Below are positions 1 to 8,507 of a DNA stretch of 64,000 bases, in pieces (position 1 is the first letter of the stretch; every line of letters starts with the position of its first letter). A program made the translations under genes and the position numbers. Under the pieces are notes generated by a model. It did not search any database and was not told where the DNA came from. It saw only the letters and a program-made list of their open reading frames with translations. The stretch spans positions 62,001 through 126,000 of the forward strand of contig JAUQWO010000003.1 in NCBI GenBank assembly GCA_030835135.1. Reading direction: 5' to 3'. Origin of the DNA: Bacteroidota bacterium (GTDB taxonomy: Bacteria > Bacteroidota > Ignavibacteria > UBA10030 > UBA6906).

Positions 1-555
1 GGACTCAGCGACAAGATCCTGGCCGTATCGCGCGCCGAAGTTGTCGGGGGCGCTCCGGGGACGCCGACGGGACCAGCAGGCACCCGTGGCACGGCCGCAG
101 GTCACGAGGCACCGACGAGTCAGGTGGATTCGCTCGTCCTGGAGTGGCATGCCTCGTTGCAGAAAGCCTTCTGGCGCGCACTCATGAAGGAATTCACCGA
201 CCAGGAGATCCAGGTCACCCCATTTGCCGACGCCCCGGGATTCTCCGCGTCGATCCGGACATACGTGCAGGAGCTCCAGACGAGTACGGCGGATCCTCGC
301 GCATTCGTGGAGGATGTCTGGAAAGCACGCATCGACCGGGAATGGAAGGCCGCGCTCACGCGTGAAAGCATGCTCGGTACGGAAGAGTACGCTGCCCTCG
401 ACTCGCTGGTGAACGGATTGACCCCGCCCGCCATGGACACGCGCTATCTGTTCTACGTCGGGATCATCGCCGCGGTCGCTGCGGTCCTCTGGTGGCTGCT
501 TGCACGGAAGCGCCGCCCGGCCGGCCCGCCGCCAGCCGCTCCGCCTGCTGCCTGA
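1..555 (+). CDS. C-terminal part of an unknown membrane-anchored protein (5' end outside window)
   Basis: The reading frame is open from the first base and ends at the TGA at 553-555, so about 184 codons are visible and the true start lies upstream. I do not recognise the family. The first ~40 residues are rich in Gly, Ala, Pro and Thr and look like a linker. A helical, Trp- and charge-rich segment of about 100 residues follows. Near the C-terminus is one membrane segment (LFYVGIIAAVAAVLWWLLA), then a basic stop-transfer stretch (RKRRP) and a Pro/Ala tail. The expected topology is an extracytoplasmic domain anchored by a C-terminal helix. A GTG at 124 could start a shorter version, but the frame and composition continue upstream. 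A hairpin at 569-618 separates it from the next gene. Confidence 0.6.
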   Translation, partial: GLSDKILAVSRAEVVGGAPGTPTGPAGTRGTAAGHEAPTSQVDSLVLEWHASLQKAFWRALMKEFTDQEIQVTPFADAPGFSASIRTYVQELQTSTADPRAFVEDVWKARIDREWKAALTRESMLGTEEYAALDSLVNGLTPPAMDTRYLFYVGIIAAVAAVLWWLLARKRRPAGPPPAAPPAA

Positions 556-568
556 GTCTGCCACCATG

Positions 569-618
569 CTGCCGTCATCCCCTCACGTCCACCGTCGGGC
601 GCGAGGGGATGACGGCAG
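569..618. terminator. Long hairpin between two co-oriented genes
   Basis: A 16-bp perfect inverted repeat (CTGCCGTCATCCCCTC at 569-584 and its complement at 603-618) encloses an 18-nt loop. It lies 14 nt after the stop of the upstream gene and 34 nt before the deacetylase start. There is no T-run, so it may be a factor-assisted terminator or an mRNA processing/stability hairpin. Confidence 0.5.
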
Positions 619-651
619 TGCCATACCGGGACCATCACGGAAGATCGACGT

Positions 652-3141
652 ATGAGACGACCGCTGTTCTTCATCGTGTCGGTGGTGTGCGCAACCCTCT
701 TCCTCTCCCCTGTTGCCCGCCCGCAATATGCAAAGGCGCGCACATCTTCCGAGATCCGCCTCGCACTCGACCATCTCCAGGTCGTGGGCTCCGTCCTCTA
801 TATCGCCGCACATCCGGATGACGAGAACACGGCGTTCCTCGCGGCCATGGCCCGCGGCCGCGGCATGCGCACGGCGTACCTCTCCATCACCCGTGGCGAA
901 GGCGGACAGAATCTGATCGGCCCCGAACAGGGCGCCGCCCTCGGGGTGATCCGGACCCAGGAGCTGCTCGCCGCCCGTTCCGTCGACGGTGCCCAGCAGT
1001 TCTTCACACGGGCCGTGGACTTCGGGTACTCCAAGACCACCGAAGAGACCATGCGCTTCTGGAACCACGACTCCACACTCGCCGACGTCGTCCGCGTCGT
1101 CAGGATGTTCCAGCCGGATGTGATCGTCACACGCTTCACGCCAGCACTGGGCGGACATGGCAACCATACGGCGTCGGCGGTGCTGGCCATGGAGGCATTC
1201 GAGGCAGCGGCGGACCCCACGCGCTTTCCCGAGCAATTGCAGACACTGCAGCCGTGGAAGACCCGACGCCTGTTCTGGAATGTGTTCCGGCCGGACTCGG
1301 TGCTCCCGGCGGGCACCGTCCGGGTCGATCTTGGCACCTATGCGCCACTCATCGGCCGGTCGTTCGCGGAGCTGGCAGGGCTCGGGCGAAGCATGCATAA
1401 GAGCCAGGGCTTCGGAGCGTCACAGAACCGCGGCGAGGCAGTGAACCGCTTCCAGATCGTCCTCGGCGACACGGCAACGAGTGACCTCTTCGATGGGATC
1501 GTCACGACCTGGCAACGCTACGGCACCGGTGCCACGTGTGCGGCACTCGCCGCACGTGCTCGCGCGGCGTTTACCATCGACAATCCCGCTGCGTGCATCC
1601 CCGATCTCATCCGTCTTGGTGAAGCGCTCGCAACCATGCCTGATGGGCCGGCGGTGCGTTACGCACGAGCCCAGACGGCTGCGCTCATTCAATCGTCCGC
1701 GGGTGCCTGGGTGGAATTCACGACATCAGCGCAGCAGATGCCCCCCGGTGCCGCCGTCCCCGGCACCATCCTCGTTGTCAACCGCTCACCGGAGCCGTTC
1801 CGCGTGAAGAGCGTCCGGCTGCCGTTCTCGGACCGGGATAGCATCCTGAACCTGCCCCTCATCCCGAACAAGCCTGTGCGCATTCCGGCGGACATCGTCA
1901 TACCCGCCTCGCAGCCCCCATCGCAACAGTACTGGCTCCGGCAGCCGCAGACGGCAGGGTTCTATCGTACCGGGCCGGGCGATCCCGTGGGCCTCGCTCT
2001 CGGACCCGAACCATGCATCGCCCATGTGGAACTCGGGCATTCCGCCGGTACGATCATGCTCGAGGTGCCACTCATGACCCGCACGGTCGATCCCGTCGAA
2101 GGCGAGATCTACGACCCGTTCACGATCGTGCCGCCGGCAAGCATCTCCCCGGCAGAGGAGATCCTGCTCTTCCCCTCGCTGGAGGAACGTTCGCTGCACG
2201 TTGCCGTGCACCCCGGGAGCACCATCGTGCAGGGGACTCTGCGCGTCGTGCTCCCCCCCGCATGGCGTGCAACACCACCAGCCATTCCCCTCGTCCTGGG
2301 TCCCGGCGCAGCGGACACCACCGTTGTGTTCAGGATCGTTCCCGGCGCACCTGCGAGCAGTGGAGAGCTGAGCGTGGTCCTTGACCTTCAAGGGACGACG
2401 GTGACGTCGGACATCACCACGATCAGCTATCGTCACATCCCCCGTCAGGTCATCCTCACACCTGCACGGGTGAAACTCGTGCGCTCTCCCATAGTCAGCG
2501 CCGGCGGACGTGCCGCGTATATCATGGGTGCGGGCGACGATATGCCCCGCGCGATCGGACAACTCGGGTACACCGTGACGTTGCTCTCCGACGAACAGAT
2601 CATGAACGCCGACCTGAGCGAGTATGATGTCATCGTTGCCGGCATCCGCGCATACAATACCCGCCCCGCACTCCGCCGCCACCATGCCCGTCTCATCCGG
2701 TACGCCGAACAGGGAGGGACGTACGTTGTGCAATACGTGACCCCGCAACGAGGGGAAGCGGACAACATCGGACCGTACCCTCTCACGGTCTCGCGCGACC
2801 GCGTCTCCGAGGAGGATGCGCAGGTCACATTCCTCGCCCCACGCCATCCGATCCTCACGACCCCGAACGCGATCGATCGCGCCGACTTCAACGGGTGGGT
2901 GCAGGAGCGGGGACTGTCCTTTGCCGGAACATGGGATGCCCGGTATGACAGCATCCTGGCCGCCCACGACCAGGGAGAACCACAACGCAATGGGAGTCTG
3001 CTTGTGGCACCCATCGGCACAGGGTACTACGTGTACACCGGGATCGCGTTCTTCCGGCAGCTCCCCGCGGGGGTCGAGGGAGCGTACAGACTGTTCGCCA
3101 ACATCCTTTCGCTCCGCCGTGGCCGCGTCCAGGCACACTGA
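652..3141 (+). CDS. Secreted PIG-L family deacetylase, large form
   Basis: 829 residues. An N-terminal signal peptide (about residues 1-24, LFFIVSVVCATLFLS) is followed by a PIG-L/LmbE-like zinc deacetylase domain with the AHPDDE metal and catalytic motif at residues 53-58 and the second metal-site histidines in GGHGNH at about 169-172. Family members remove N-acetyl groups from GlcNAc-type sugars or related substrates. The remaining ~550 residues contain beta-rich regions and, near residues 620-810, a segment like the glutamine-amidotransferase-fold domain found in long Bacteroidota PIG-L proteins (for example VIVAGIRAYNTRP, GGTYVVQYVTP). The substrate is unknown. The next reading frame overlaps its last 23 bases, and the symporter gene follows, so hydrolysis and uptake of a released product could be linked. 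Confidence 0.85.
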   Translation: MRRPLFFIVSVVCATLFLSPVARPQYAKARTSSEIRLALDHLQVVGSVLYIAAHPDDENTAFLAAMARGRGMRTAYLSITRGEGGQNLIGPEQGAALGVIRTQELLAARSVDGAQQFFTRAVDFGYSKTTEETMRFWNHDSTLADVVRVVRMFQPDVIVTRFTPALGGHGNHTASAVLAMEAFEAAADPTRFPEQLQTLQPWKTRRLFWNVFRPDSVLPAGTVRVDLGTYAPLIGRSFAELAGLGRSMHKSQGFGASQNRGEAVNRFQIVLGDTATSDLFDGIVTTWQRYGTGATCAALAARARAAFTIDNPAACIPDLIRLGEALATMPDGPAVRYARAQTAALIQSSAGAWVEFTTSAQQMPPGAAVPGTILVVNRSPEPFRVKSVRLPFSDRDSILNLPLIPNKPVRIPADIVIPASQPPSQQYWLRQPQTAGFYRTGPGDPVGLALGPEPCIAHVELGHSAGTIMLEVPLMTRTVDPVEGEIYDPFTIVPPASISPAEEILLFPSLEERSLHVAVHPGSTIVQGTLRVVLPPAWRATPPAIPLVLGPGAADTTVVFRIVPGAPASSGELSVVLDLQGTTVTSDITTISYRHIPRQVILTPARVKLVRSPIVSAGGRAAYIMGAGDDMPRAIGQLGYTVTLLSDEQIMNADLSEYDVIVAGIRAYNTRPALRRHHARLIRYAEQGGTYVVQYVTPQRGEADNIGPYPLTVSRDRVSEEDAQVTFLAPRHPILTTPNAIDRADFNGWVQERGLSFAGTWDARYDSILAAHDQGEPQRNGSLLVAPIGTGYYVYTGIAFFRQLPAGVEGAYRLFANILSLRRGRVQAH

Positions 3142-3259
3142 CACCGGAGAGACACGGCCGCCGATCGGCGGCTCCTGGCCCCGGCTCTATGCGGCGGTCA
3201 TCGCCATCCTCGCCGCCGTGATCCTCGGATCGTGGCTGTTCTCCCGGGCATTCTCATGA
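3119..3259 (+). CDS. Small single-helix membrane protein coupled to the symporter
   Basis: A 46-residue frame starts at GTG 3119, inside the end of the deacetylase gene, and ends at TGA 3257-3259. That stop overlaps the symporter ATG at 3256 (ATGA), a classic translational-coupling arrangement. The product has a polar, Pro/Gly-containing N-terminus (PPIGGSWPRLY) and one membrane helix (AAVIAILAAVILGSWLFSRAF). Small proteins with a GSW.RLY-type N-terminus and a single helix occur directly upstream of sodium:solute symporter genes in Bacteroidota, and I recall this pattern from memory only. The role is probably as an accessory subunit or stabiliser of the symporter. The start codon is the least certain part because no Shine-Dalgarno is visible. 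Confidence 0.55.
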   Translation: MAASRHTDTGETRPPIGGSWPRLYAAVIAILAAVILGSWLFSRAFS

Positions 3260-4950
3260 CCACGACCGACTGGGCCGTCCTCGGAGCGACATTGTCCGCC
3301 CTCGCTGCCTACGGTTACTGGCGCGGGCGCGGCAGCACGTCCATCAAGGAATTCCTGCTCGCCGACCGATCGCTGGGATGGGTCACCGTCGCACTCTCGA
3401 TCATGGCAACGCAGGCGAGCGCGATCACATTCACCTCCACGCCCGGACAGGCGTTCGTGGATGGGATGCGCTTCCTGCAGTTCTACTTCGGCCTGCCCCT
3501 GGCGATGGTCATCCTCTCCATCACGGCGGTCCCCCGCTTCCATCGTCTCGGCGTGTACAGCGCGTACGAGTACCTCGAACACCGGTTCGACGCGCGCATG
3601 CGGGTCACCGGCACGCTGCTCTTCCTTCTCTCGCGCGGACTCGCCGCCGGCATGACCATCTATGCCCCGTCTCTCGTCCTCTCCGTGATGCTGGGTCTTG
3701 ATATCCGCATCACCTCCGGCATCATCGGCGGGATCATCATCCTGGTTGCCGCCACGGGTGGTGTGAAGGCCATCAACCATACCCATGTGGTGCAACTCCT
3801 CGTCATTATGGGTGGCATGCTGGCCGCGGCGTGGATGGTCGTAAAGCTCCTCCCACCCGAAATCGGCGTCGGGGATGCACTCCGTGTGGCCGGAGCGGCG
3901 GGCCGGCTGAACACCGTCGACCTCTCGTTCGACCTCACGAACCGGTACAACCTCTGGTCCGGGCTCATCGGAGGGATGTTCGTGGCCCTTGCGTACTTCG
4001 GGACGGATCAGTCACAGGTGCAGCGCTACCTGACCGGGCGCAGCATCACGCAGAGCCGTCTTGCCCTCCTGTTCAACGGGATCGCCAAGATCCCGATGCA
4101 GTTCTTCATGCTCCTCCTCGGGGTCATGGTCTACGTGTTCTTCGTGTTCGCGGAACCACCCCTCTTCTTCCACCCTGCTGCAGCGGCATCCGCACGATCG
4201 GGAGAGGCCGGGGAGATGTACCGGAAACTTGAACAGGACCACGCAGCAGCGGCGGCGGCCCGACGAACGGCCGCGCACGACTTCGTGGATGCATCGCATG
4301 CACACCCGACGGACGCGCGGAGTTCTGCCCGGGCACGGATCCTGGCAGCGCAGGATTCCATCGACGCCATCCGCGCCACCGCGGCAGGGCTGGTCCGGAA
4401 GCACGTTCCCGGCTCCGACGGGTCGGACACGAACTACATCTTCCTCCACTTCGTTCTCACCTATCTGCCCGCCGGGCTGGTCGGGCTCGTTTTCGCGTGC
4501 ATCTTTGCGGCATCACTGTCATCGTCATCGGGGGAATTGAGCGCACTGGCGACCATTTCGATCATCGACCTGTACCGACGGTTCTTCCGTCGGACAATGC
4601 CGGAGGCGCACTACCTGACGGCATCGCGACTGTTCATGGTGCTCTGGGGGGTCTACGGGATCGTCTTCGCGCAGTATGCGAGCGCACTCGGATCGCTCAT
4701 CGAAGCGGTGAACATCCTCGGCTCCCTCTTCTACGGCACGATGCTCGGGATCTTTCTTCTGGCGTTCTATGCGAAGAGGGTCGGAGGAACAGGGACATTC
4801 TGGGGGGCTGTCGCCGGCGAAGCGGTGGTCGTCGGGTGCTTCGTGTGGACGGACATTGCGTGGCTGTGGTACAACGTCATCGGGTGCGCGATGGTGGTCG
4901 GCGTGGCGTACGTCATTTCGGCATTCGAACGGAATCACGCTTCGGCATAA
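3256..4950 (+). CDS. Sodium:solute symporter (SSS family)
   Basis: 564 residues from ATG 3256. An in-frame GTG at 3232 would add eight residues, but the ATGA overlap with the preceding small gene favours 3256. The protein has around 13 hydrophobic segments typical of the SSS/SLC5 family, and the motif SLSSSSGELSALATISIIDL, resembling the family's sodium-site region, lies near residue 420. A long Ala- and charge-rich loop (about residues 312-390, with QDHAAAAAARR and SSARARILAAQ) separates the N-terminal core from the last helices, as in many Bacteroidota members. Substrate cannot be read from sequence; sugars, sialic acid or other organic anions are possible. It is probably co-expressed with the deacetylase gene. 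Confidence 0.88.
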   Translation: MTTTDWAVLGATLSALAAYGYWRGRGSTSIKEFLLADRSLGWVTVALSIMATQASAITFTSTPGQAFVDGMRFLQFYFGLPLAMVILSITAVPRFHRLGVYSAYEYLEHRFDARMRVTGTLLFLLSRGLAAGMTIYAPSLVLSVMLGLDIRITSGIIGGIIILVAATGGVKAINHTHVVQLLVIMGGMLAAAWMVVKLLPPEIGVGDALRVAGAAGRLNTVDLSFDLTNRYNLWSGLIGGMFVALAYFGTDQSQVQRYLTGRSITQSRLALLFNGIAKIPMQFFMLLLGVMVYVFFVFAEPPLFFHPAAAASARSGEAGEMYRKLEQDHAAAAAARRTAAHDFVDASHAHPTDARSSARARILAAQDSIDAIRATAAGLVRKHVPGSDGSDTNYIFLHFVLTYLPAGLVGLVFACIFAASLSSSSGELSALATISIIDLYRRFFRRTMPEAHYLTASRLFMVLWGVYGIVFAQYASALGSLIEAVNILGSLFYGTMLGIFLLAFYAKRVGGTGTFWGAVAGEAVVVGCFVWTDIAWLWYNVIGCAMVVGVAYVISAFERNHASA

Positions 4951-4979
4951 AAAAAGGCACCGCCCAACGGCAGTGCCTT
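4951..4979 (-). terminator. Rho-independent terminator of the rhaA-DUF2911 run
   Basis: A 7-bp stem (AAGGCAC at 4954-4960 with GTGCCTT at 4973-4979) is extended by GC pairs near the loop. Read on the minus strand it is followed by seven T residues, so it should terminate transcription coming from the DUF2911 gene. It may also act weakly on the convergent symporter transcript. Confidence 0.8.
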
Positions 4980-4986
4980 CAATGCT

Positions 4987-5017
4987 GAATTCAGATATCA
5001 GAGATCAGATACCTGAA
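4987..5017. repeat. Dispersed palindromic repeat, copy A
   Basis: A 31-bp segment beginning GAATTCAGATATC and ending CAGATACCTGAA matches copy B at 45196-45226 at 28 of 31 positions. It is an imperfect inverted repeat. It sits between convergent genes next to a terminator, as copy B does. Confidence 0.65.
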
Positions 5018-5021
5018 CGTG

Positions 5022-5846
5022 TCATTTGCCAGACCAGCCCTTCACGAGCGTCTCCAGCTGTGACGTGTTCGCGTTCGCATCTTTCGCTTTCGCCATCTTG
5101 ATCGCTTCCTGGCCCAGGGCAATGGCATCCGCAGTCTTGCCGGCCTTGGCCAGGAGTTCCGCCTTCACCTGCAGATTGCGGGGGTTGCGGTCCAGCGCAA
5201 TGGACCGGTCCGCCCAACCCATGGCATCGTTGAGGTACAGGTTGTTGTCCACGGCGTACCGGGCCGCATTGGCAAGCAACTGCCAGGTACCGAGCGAACC
5301 CTGGATCTTCGCCAGCGTGTTGACCTCGATCGGGATCATCAGCCGGACCTTCTCCCACGTAAGCGCGAGCTGCACGGTGTTGGCCGTCGGATCCTCGAAA
5401 CTGAATGTCATCCACTCGGTCATCGGCACCGTCCCGGGCTTCACGGCGAGCTTCAGCGTGTCGTACTTCGCTTCGTAGATGCTCCCCCAGTTCTTCACCT
5501 CGCTGTTGAAGACGACCGTCCAGTCACCCCGCTCCGCCGGGAACACGATCAGGCGGTACGTCCCTGCAGCGAGCTTCTTCCCGCCGATCGTCACCTCGTC
5601 ACTGAACGTCACGAGCGTCGGCTCGTTTGCGCCGGCACGCCACGGCTCACCATACTTCACGACATTCCCCCAGATCGCACGGCCCTTGACCCCGGGGCGA
5701 TGGTAGGTGACCGTCACATCGCTCAGCCCCACGATCTGCTTCACCATCGCACCCTGACTCGGCCGCGGCACACGTGGCGTGGTCTGCGCATCCACCAGAC
5801 CCACCATGAACACCGCAAGAAGCACGACTCCGATCATTCTGTTCAT
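5022..5846 (-). CDS. DUF2911 domain protein with C-terminal TPR-like repeats, secreted
   Basis: 274 residues with a signal peptide (MIGVVLLAVFMVGLVDA). The DUF2911 domain covers roughly residues 25-175, with recognisable stretches such as VTYHRPGVKGRAIWG, PWRAGANEPT and AAGTYRLIVFP. The last ~80 residues form helix pairs that look like a TPR unit (MGWADRSIALDRNPRNLQVK). DUF2911 proteins are common in Bacteroidota and their relatives and have no established function. The gene starts 9 nt after the M64 peptidase stop and is the last of the run, followed by a strong terminator. Confidence 0.85.
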   Translation of the reverse strand: MNRMIGVVLLAVFMVGLVDAQTTPRVPRPSQGAMVKQIVGLSDVTVTYHRPGVKGRAIWGNVVKYGEPWRAGANEPTLVTFSDEVTIGGKKLAAGTYRLIVFPAERGDWTVVFNSEVKNWGSIYEAKYDTLKLAVKPGTVPMTEWMTFSFEDPTANTVQLALTWEKVRLMIPIEVNTLAKIQGSLGTWQLLANAARYAVDNNLYLNDAMGWADRSIALDRNPRNLQVKAELLAKAGKTADAIALGQEAIKMAKAKDANANTSQLETLVKGWSGK

Positions 5847-5855
5847 ACATCCCTC

Positions 5856-7280
5856 CTATCGTGAATACAGATCGATCATGCGCTCGATCGCCGCACTGCA
5901 GACGGGATCGAAATCGATGACCTTGAGTGAGAACATCCGGCAATCGATCGCCGGGCGGTACAATCCTGTGAACGCATAGCCCGACCCTTCGAACGCCCCG
6001 ACTTTCCCGACGAACCTGGATGTCCGCAGGATCTCGGTGGACGCCCGGTAGAGCGGCTCCCGCTTCTCATAGTAGTCCGCGGCCAGCCGGTCCAGCTTGG
6101 CCCGCAGGGTCTCCACACTGTCGAACACGGCCTTCTCCCACGGCGTGGGGACCGGTGTTCCCGGGGTGACGAGCGCCTTCCATTTCACGTTGGCCGGATC
6201 GCGCAAGGCGGTGACATTCGGTTCCCAGGGTTCGACACCAGCGGGATAGAACTCCGTGTAGGCGACCGAGGAATTGTAGTACTCGTCACCCAGTCCACCG
6301 AACGAATGCCCGAACTCATGGACGAACACGTAATCCATCTGCCACTGCTGCGAGGCGGTCTTCTCATCGGTGTAACATGTGGCATAGAGGTTGAAGATCC
6401 CTCCTCCGCCATACCGCGACTCGTTGACCAGGATGCAGATGAAGTCATATGGGGCGGCAGCTGCGATGTCCCGGAGCACGCGGTTGTCGGTGGTCAGACA
6501 GTACCGTGCCGAACCAAACGTATTGTACATCGTCCCGAGCGGGTTCCGTTTCCAGACATTCTGATCCGGGATATCGACACCCGATTCTTCGGCGATGACC
6601 TCCATCGTCCACACATTGAAGTCATTGCGTCTGCCGGCGAACGGTTTCGTCGAGAACAGCCCTTCCGAGTAATGCGCGGCATCCTTGCGGAATTTTTCGA
6701 GATCGCCCTTCGCATAGCCATCACCCAGGATCAGGATATCCACCTTCTTCGCCGGGTCACCGTTCTGCATCAACGGACGGACGGCGTACGGGGTGGTGCG
6801 TTTCTCGCGGTGCACCTGGGTCGGATCCTTCGGATCGACGATCGTCGTGAAGATCTCGTGGAACACCATCCGTCGGTCGCGCCGCGAGACCGAGACCTGC
6901 ACCGCGGAGCGCGGATACGGCAGTCGAATGCTCTCCTCGAAGGTACGATAGGCGCCGGCCACGGCTTCATCCGTGGTCTGCCACTCATTGAAGATGGTGG
7001 AGTAGCCGCGTGAGTAGATCAGCATGTTCGTGGCCCTGTCGAACACCCGCACGAAATACTCGCCCAGGTTCAATGTGTCCAGCAGCTGGGTCTGCGATCC
7101 CGGCCATGCGCCCTCCTCATAGACCTGATCGAGCGCCAACCGCTCCTCGCCCTTCGTACCCGTGTGATGCAGGTCGATACGCATCGTCGATCCCGTGAAG
7201 AACCGCGCGTACAGGTCGGCAGCGTCCGCCGAAGTCATCCCCAGCAACGCCAACGCCGTCAGTAGCAGGGAAAACCGCAT
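5856..7280 (-). CDS. M64-family (IgA peptidase-type) secreted metallopeptidase
   Basis: 474 residues from ATG 7280, chosen because AGGAGG lies at ideal spacing before it and a signal peptide (MRFSLLLTALALLG) follows directly. The N-terminal ~150 residues are the M64 N-terminal beta domain. The catalytic domain carries the zinc motif HEFGHSFGGLGDEYY, with two His ligands and the catalytic Glu, near residues 320-335, and SRYGGGGIFNLYA just before it. It probably degrades extracellular or periplasmic protein. It lies between a secreted esterase and a DUF2911 protein, all co-oriented with short gaps. Confidence 0.88.
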   Translation of the reverse strand: MRFSLLLTALALLGMTSADAADLYARFFTGSTMRIDLHHTGTKGEERLALDQVYEEGAWPGSQTQLLDTLNLGEYFVRVFDRATNMLIYSRGYSTIFNEWQTTDEAVAGAYRTFEESIRLPYPRSAVQVSVSRRDRRMVFHEIFTTIVDPKDPTQVHREKRTTPYAVRPLMQNGDPAKKVDILILGDGYAKGDLEKFRKDAAHYSEGLFSTKPFAGRRNDFNVWTMEVIAEESGVDIPDQNVWKRNPLGTMYNTFGSARYCLTTDNRVLRDIAAAAPYDFICILVNESRYGGGGIFNLYATCYTDEKTASQQWQMDYVFVHEFGHSFGGLGDEYYNSSVAYTEFYPAGVEPWEPNVTALRDPANVKWKALVTPGTPVPTPWEKAVFDSVETLRAKLDRLAADYYEKREPLYRASTEILRTSRFVGKVGAFEGSGYAFTGLYRPAIDCRMFSLKVIDFDPVCSAAIERMIDLYSR

Positions 7281-7297
7281 ACAGTACCTCCTGAGTA

Positions 7298-8467
7298 TTA
7301 GAGTGGCTTGAAAAGGAAACGCAGGATATCGGGTACGCGTTCCCGCCAGGCCGGCCATTCATGGCCATCGCTGGTTTCCACGTACCGGTGCTGGATGCCG
7401 GCCTGGGCAAGACGCGCCGCAAACCGGCGGTTCTCCTGCAGGAACTGGTGCTCATCGGTCACGATGTCAAATCGTCCCACCTGCTGATACACGCGGGTCC
7501 GGGTCGCCAATGACTGGTGCAGCAGACGGTGCTCGAGGCGGTCGAGAAGATCCTTATCGATGGTCGAAGACTGACCCGCACACGACCCGAACACATCCCC
7601 GCGGAGGAGCGGCGCCAGCAGGGCACCGTGCCCGCCGTCGGAGATACCCAGGCATGCCCGGCGAAAGCGGTCCCGTGCCGTCCCGTACCGTCGCTCGATG
7701 AGAGGGACCAGTTCATCCGCGAGGGCATTCACGAACCGGACCTCCTTGTCGCCGCGGTATTCCTGAACACGCTGGCCGGGAGGAACGAACACCGCGATGA
7801 AGGGCGGGACCTCTCCCGCCGCGATCATATTGTCCGCGATGGTTGTCAGGCCGAGGAAGCGCAGCGCGGTCTCCCCGTCATGGACGACGGCCAGCGGGTA
7901 GCCGCCGTCGGGCGCCGATGCGTGCGGACGGTAGACGAAGATCCGCCGCGGAGCCAGGCCGGTGTCGTCCGGTACGAACTCGAGCGTGTCGATCATGCCA
8001 CGCGGCACCCCGGCCTTCACCGTAGCCCATGGCGTGGCGCGGAATCCGGGCATCACGGCCTGGGAGTTCGTGAAATCACCTCCCGGCGTGGTGCGGACAT
8101 TGCCGGGATCGAGCATGTATCTCCCGTCGACGACCAGCTGATATTCCAGGGCTGCATCGGAGGGGACGACATAGCTCCGGAAGAAGAGTGCCGAGTCTCC
8201 CCCGCACGCAACGCGCTCCAGCTTCTCAGGACGCCGCCATCCGCTCTGGAGGGACCCGTTCACCAGGACACTGTCCGCACGCCCGAACCACACGAAGACC
8301 AGGACGGAATCGTTTTCGATGATGGGGCGACGTTGCGAGCCGAGATAGTCGTGGACCACGGCATTGCGGGCGGATGGGGGGAGAGCATGGACACGCGCAA
8401 GGAGCGCCTCAAACCCGGATCCGGGAGGAAGGATCATGCCGCATAGCAGGGTCAGAAGCACGAACAT
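7298..8467 (-). CDS. Secreted alpha/beta-hydrolase esterase (esterase D / Fes-like)
   Basis: 389 residues from ATG 8467, chosen for the AAAGGAG upstream and the hydrophobic leader (MFVLLTLLCGMI). Residues ~40-150 form an N-terminal beta-sandwich like the immunoglobulin/CBM48-type domain of enterochelin-esterase-like proteins. The hydrolase domain follows, with the nucleophile elbow CLGISDGGHGA (GxSxG) and a likely catalytic His in TSDGHEWPAW near the C-terminus. Substrate could be a siderophore, acylated sugar or other ester. The stop lies 17 nt before the M64 peptidase start, so the two are probably co-transcribed. Confidence 0.8.
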   Translation of the reverse strand: MFVLLTLLCGMILPPGSGFEALLARVHALPPSARNAVVHDYLGSQRRPIIENDSVLVFVWFGRADSVLVNGSLQSGWRRPEKLERVACGGDSALFFRSYVVPSDAALEYQLVVDGRYMLDPGNVRTTPGGDFTNSQAVMPGFRATPWATVKAGVPRGMIDTLEFVPDDTGLAPRRIFVYRPHASAPDGGYPLAVVHDGETALRFLGLTTIADNMIAAGEVPPFIAVFVPPGQRVQEYRGDKEVRFVNALADELVPLIERRYGTARDRFRRACLGISDGGHGALLAPLLRGDVFGSCAGQSSTIDKDLLDRLEHRLLHQSLATRTRVYQQVGRFDIVTDEHQFLQENRRFAARLAQAGIQHRYVETSDGHEWPAWRERVPDILRFLFKPL

Positions 8468-8507
8468 CGGGAGGGTTCTCCTTTCGGGCGGTGGATCGCA
8501 CCGCGGA

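Noticed and set aside
583-1398. Long open frame on the minus strand (271 codons) inside the deacetylase gene
   Set aside because: It lies opposite a clear PIG-L coding region, has no family features and is rich in Arg, Gly and His, as expected of an antisense frame in GC-rich DNA.
1786-3144. 452-codon minus-strand frame over the deacetylase end
   Set aside because: Antisense shadow: low-complexity Asp/Gly/Arg composition with no recognisable motif, while the plus strand encodes a coherent protein.
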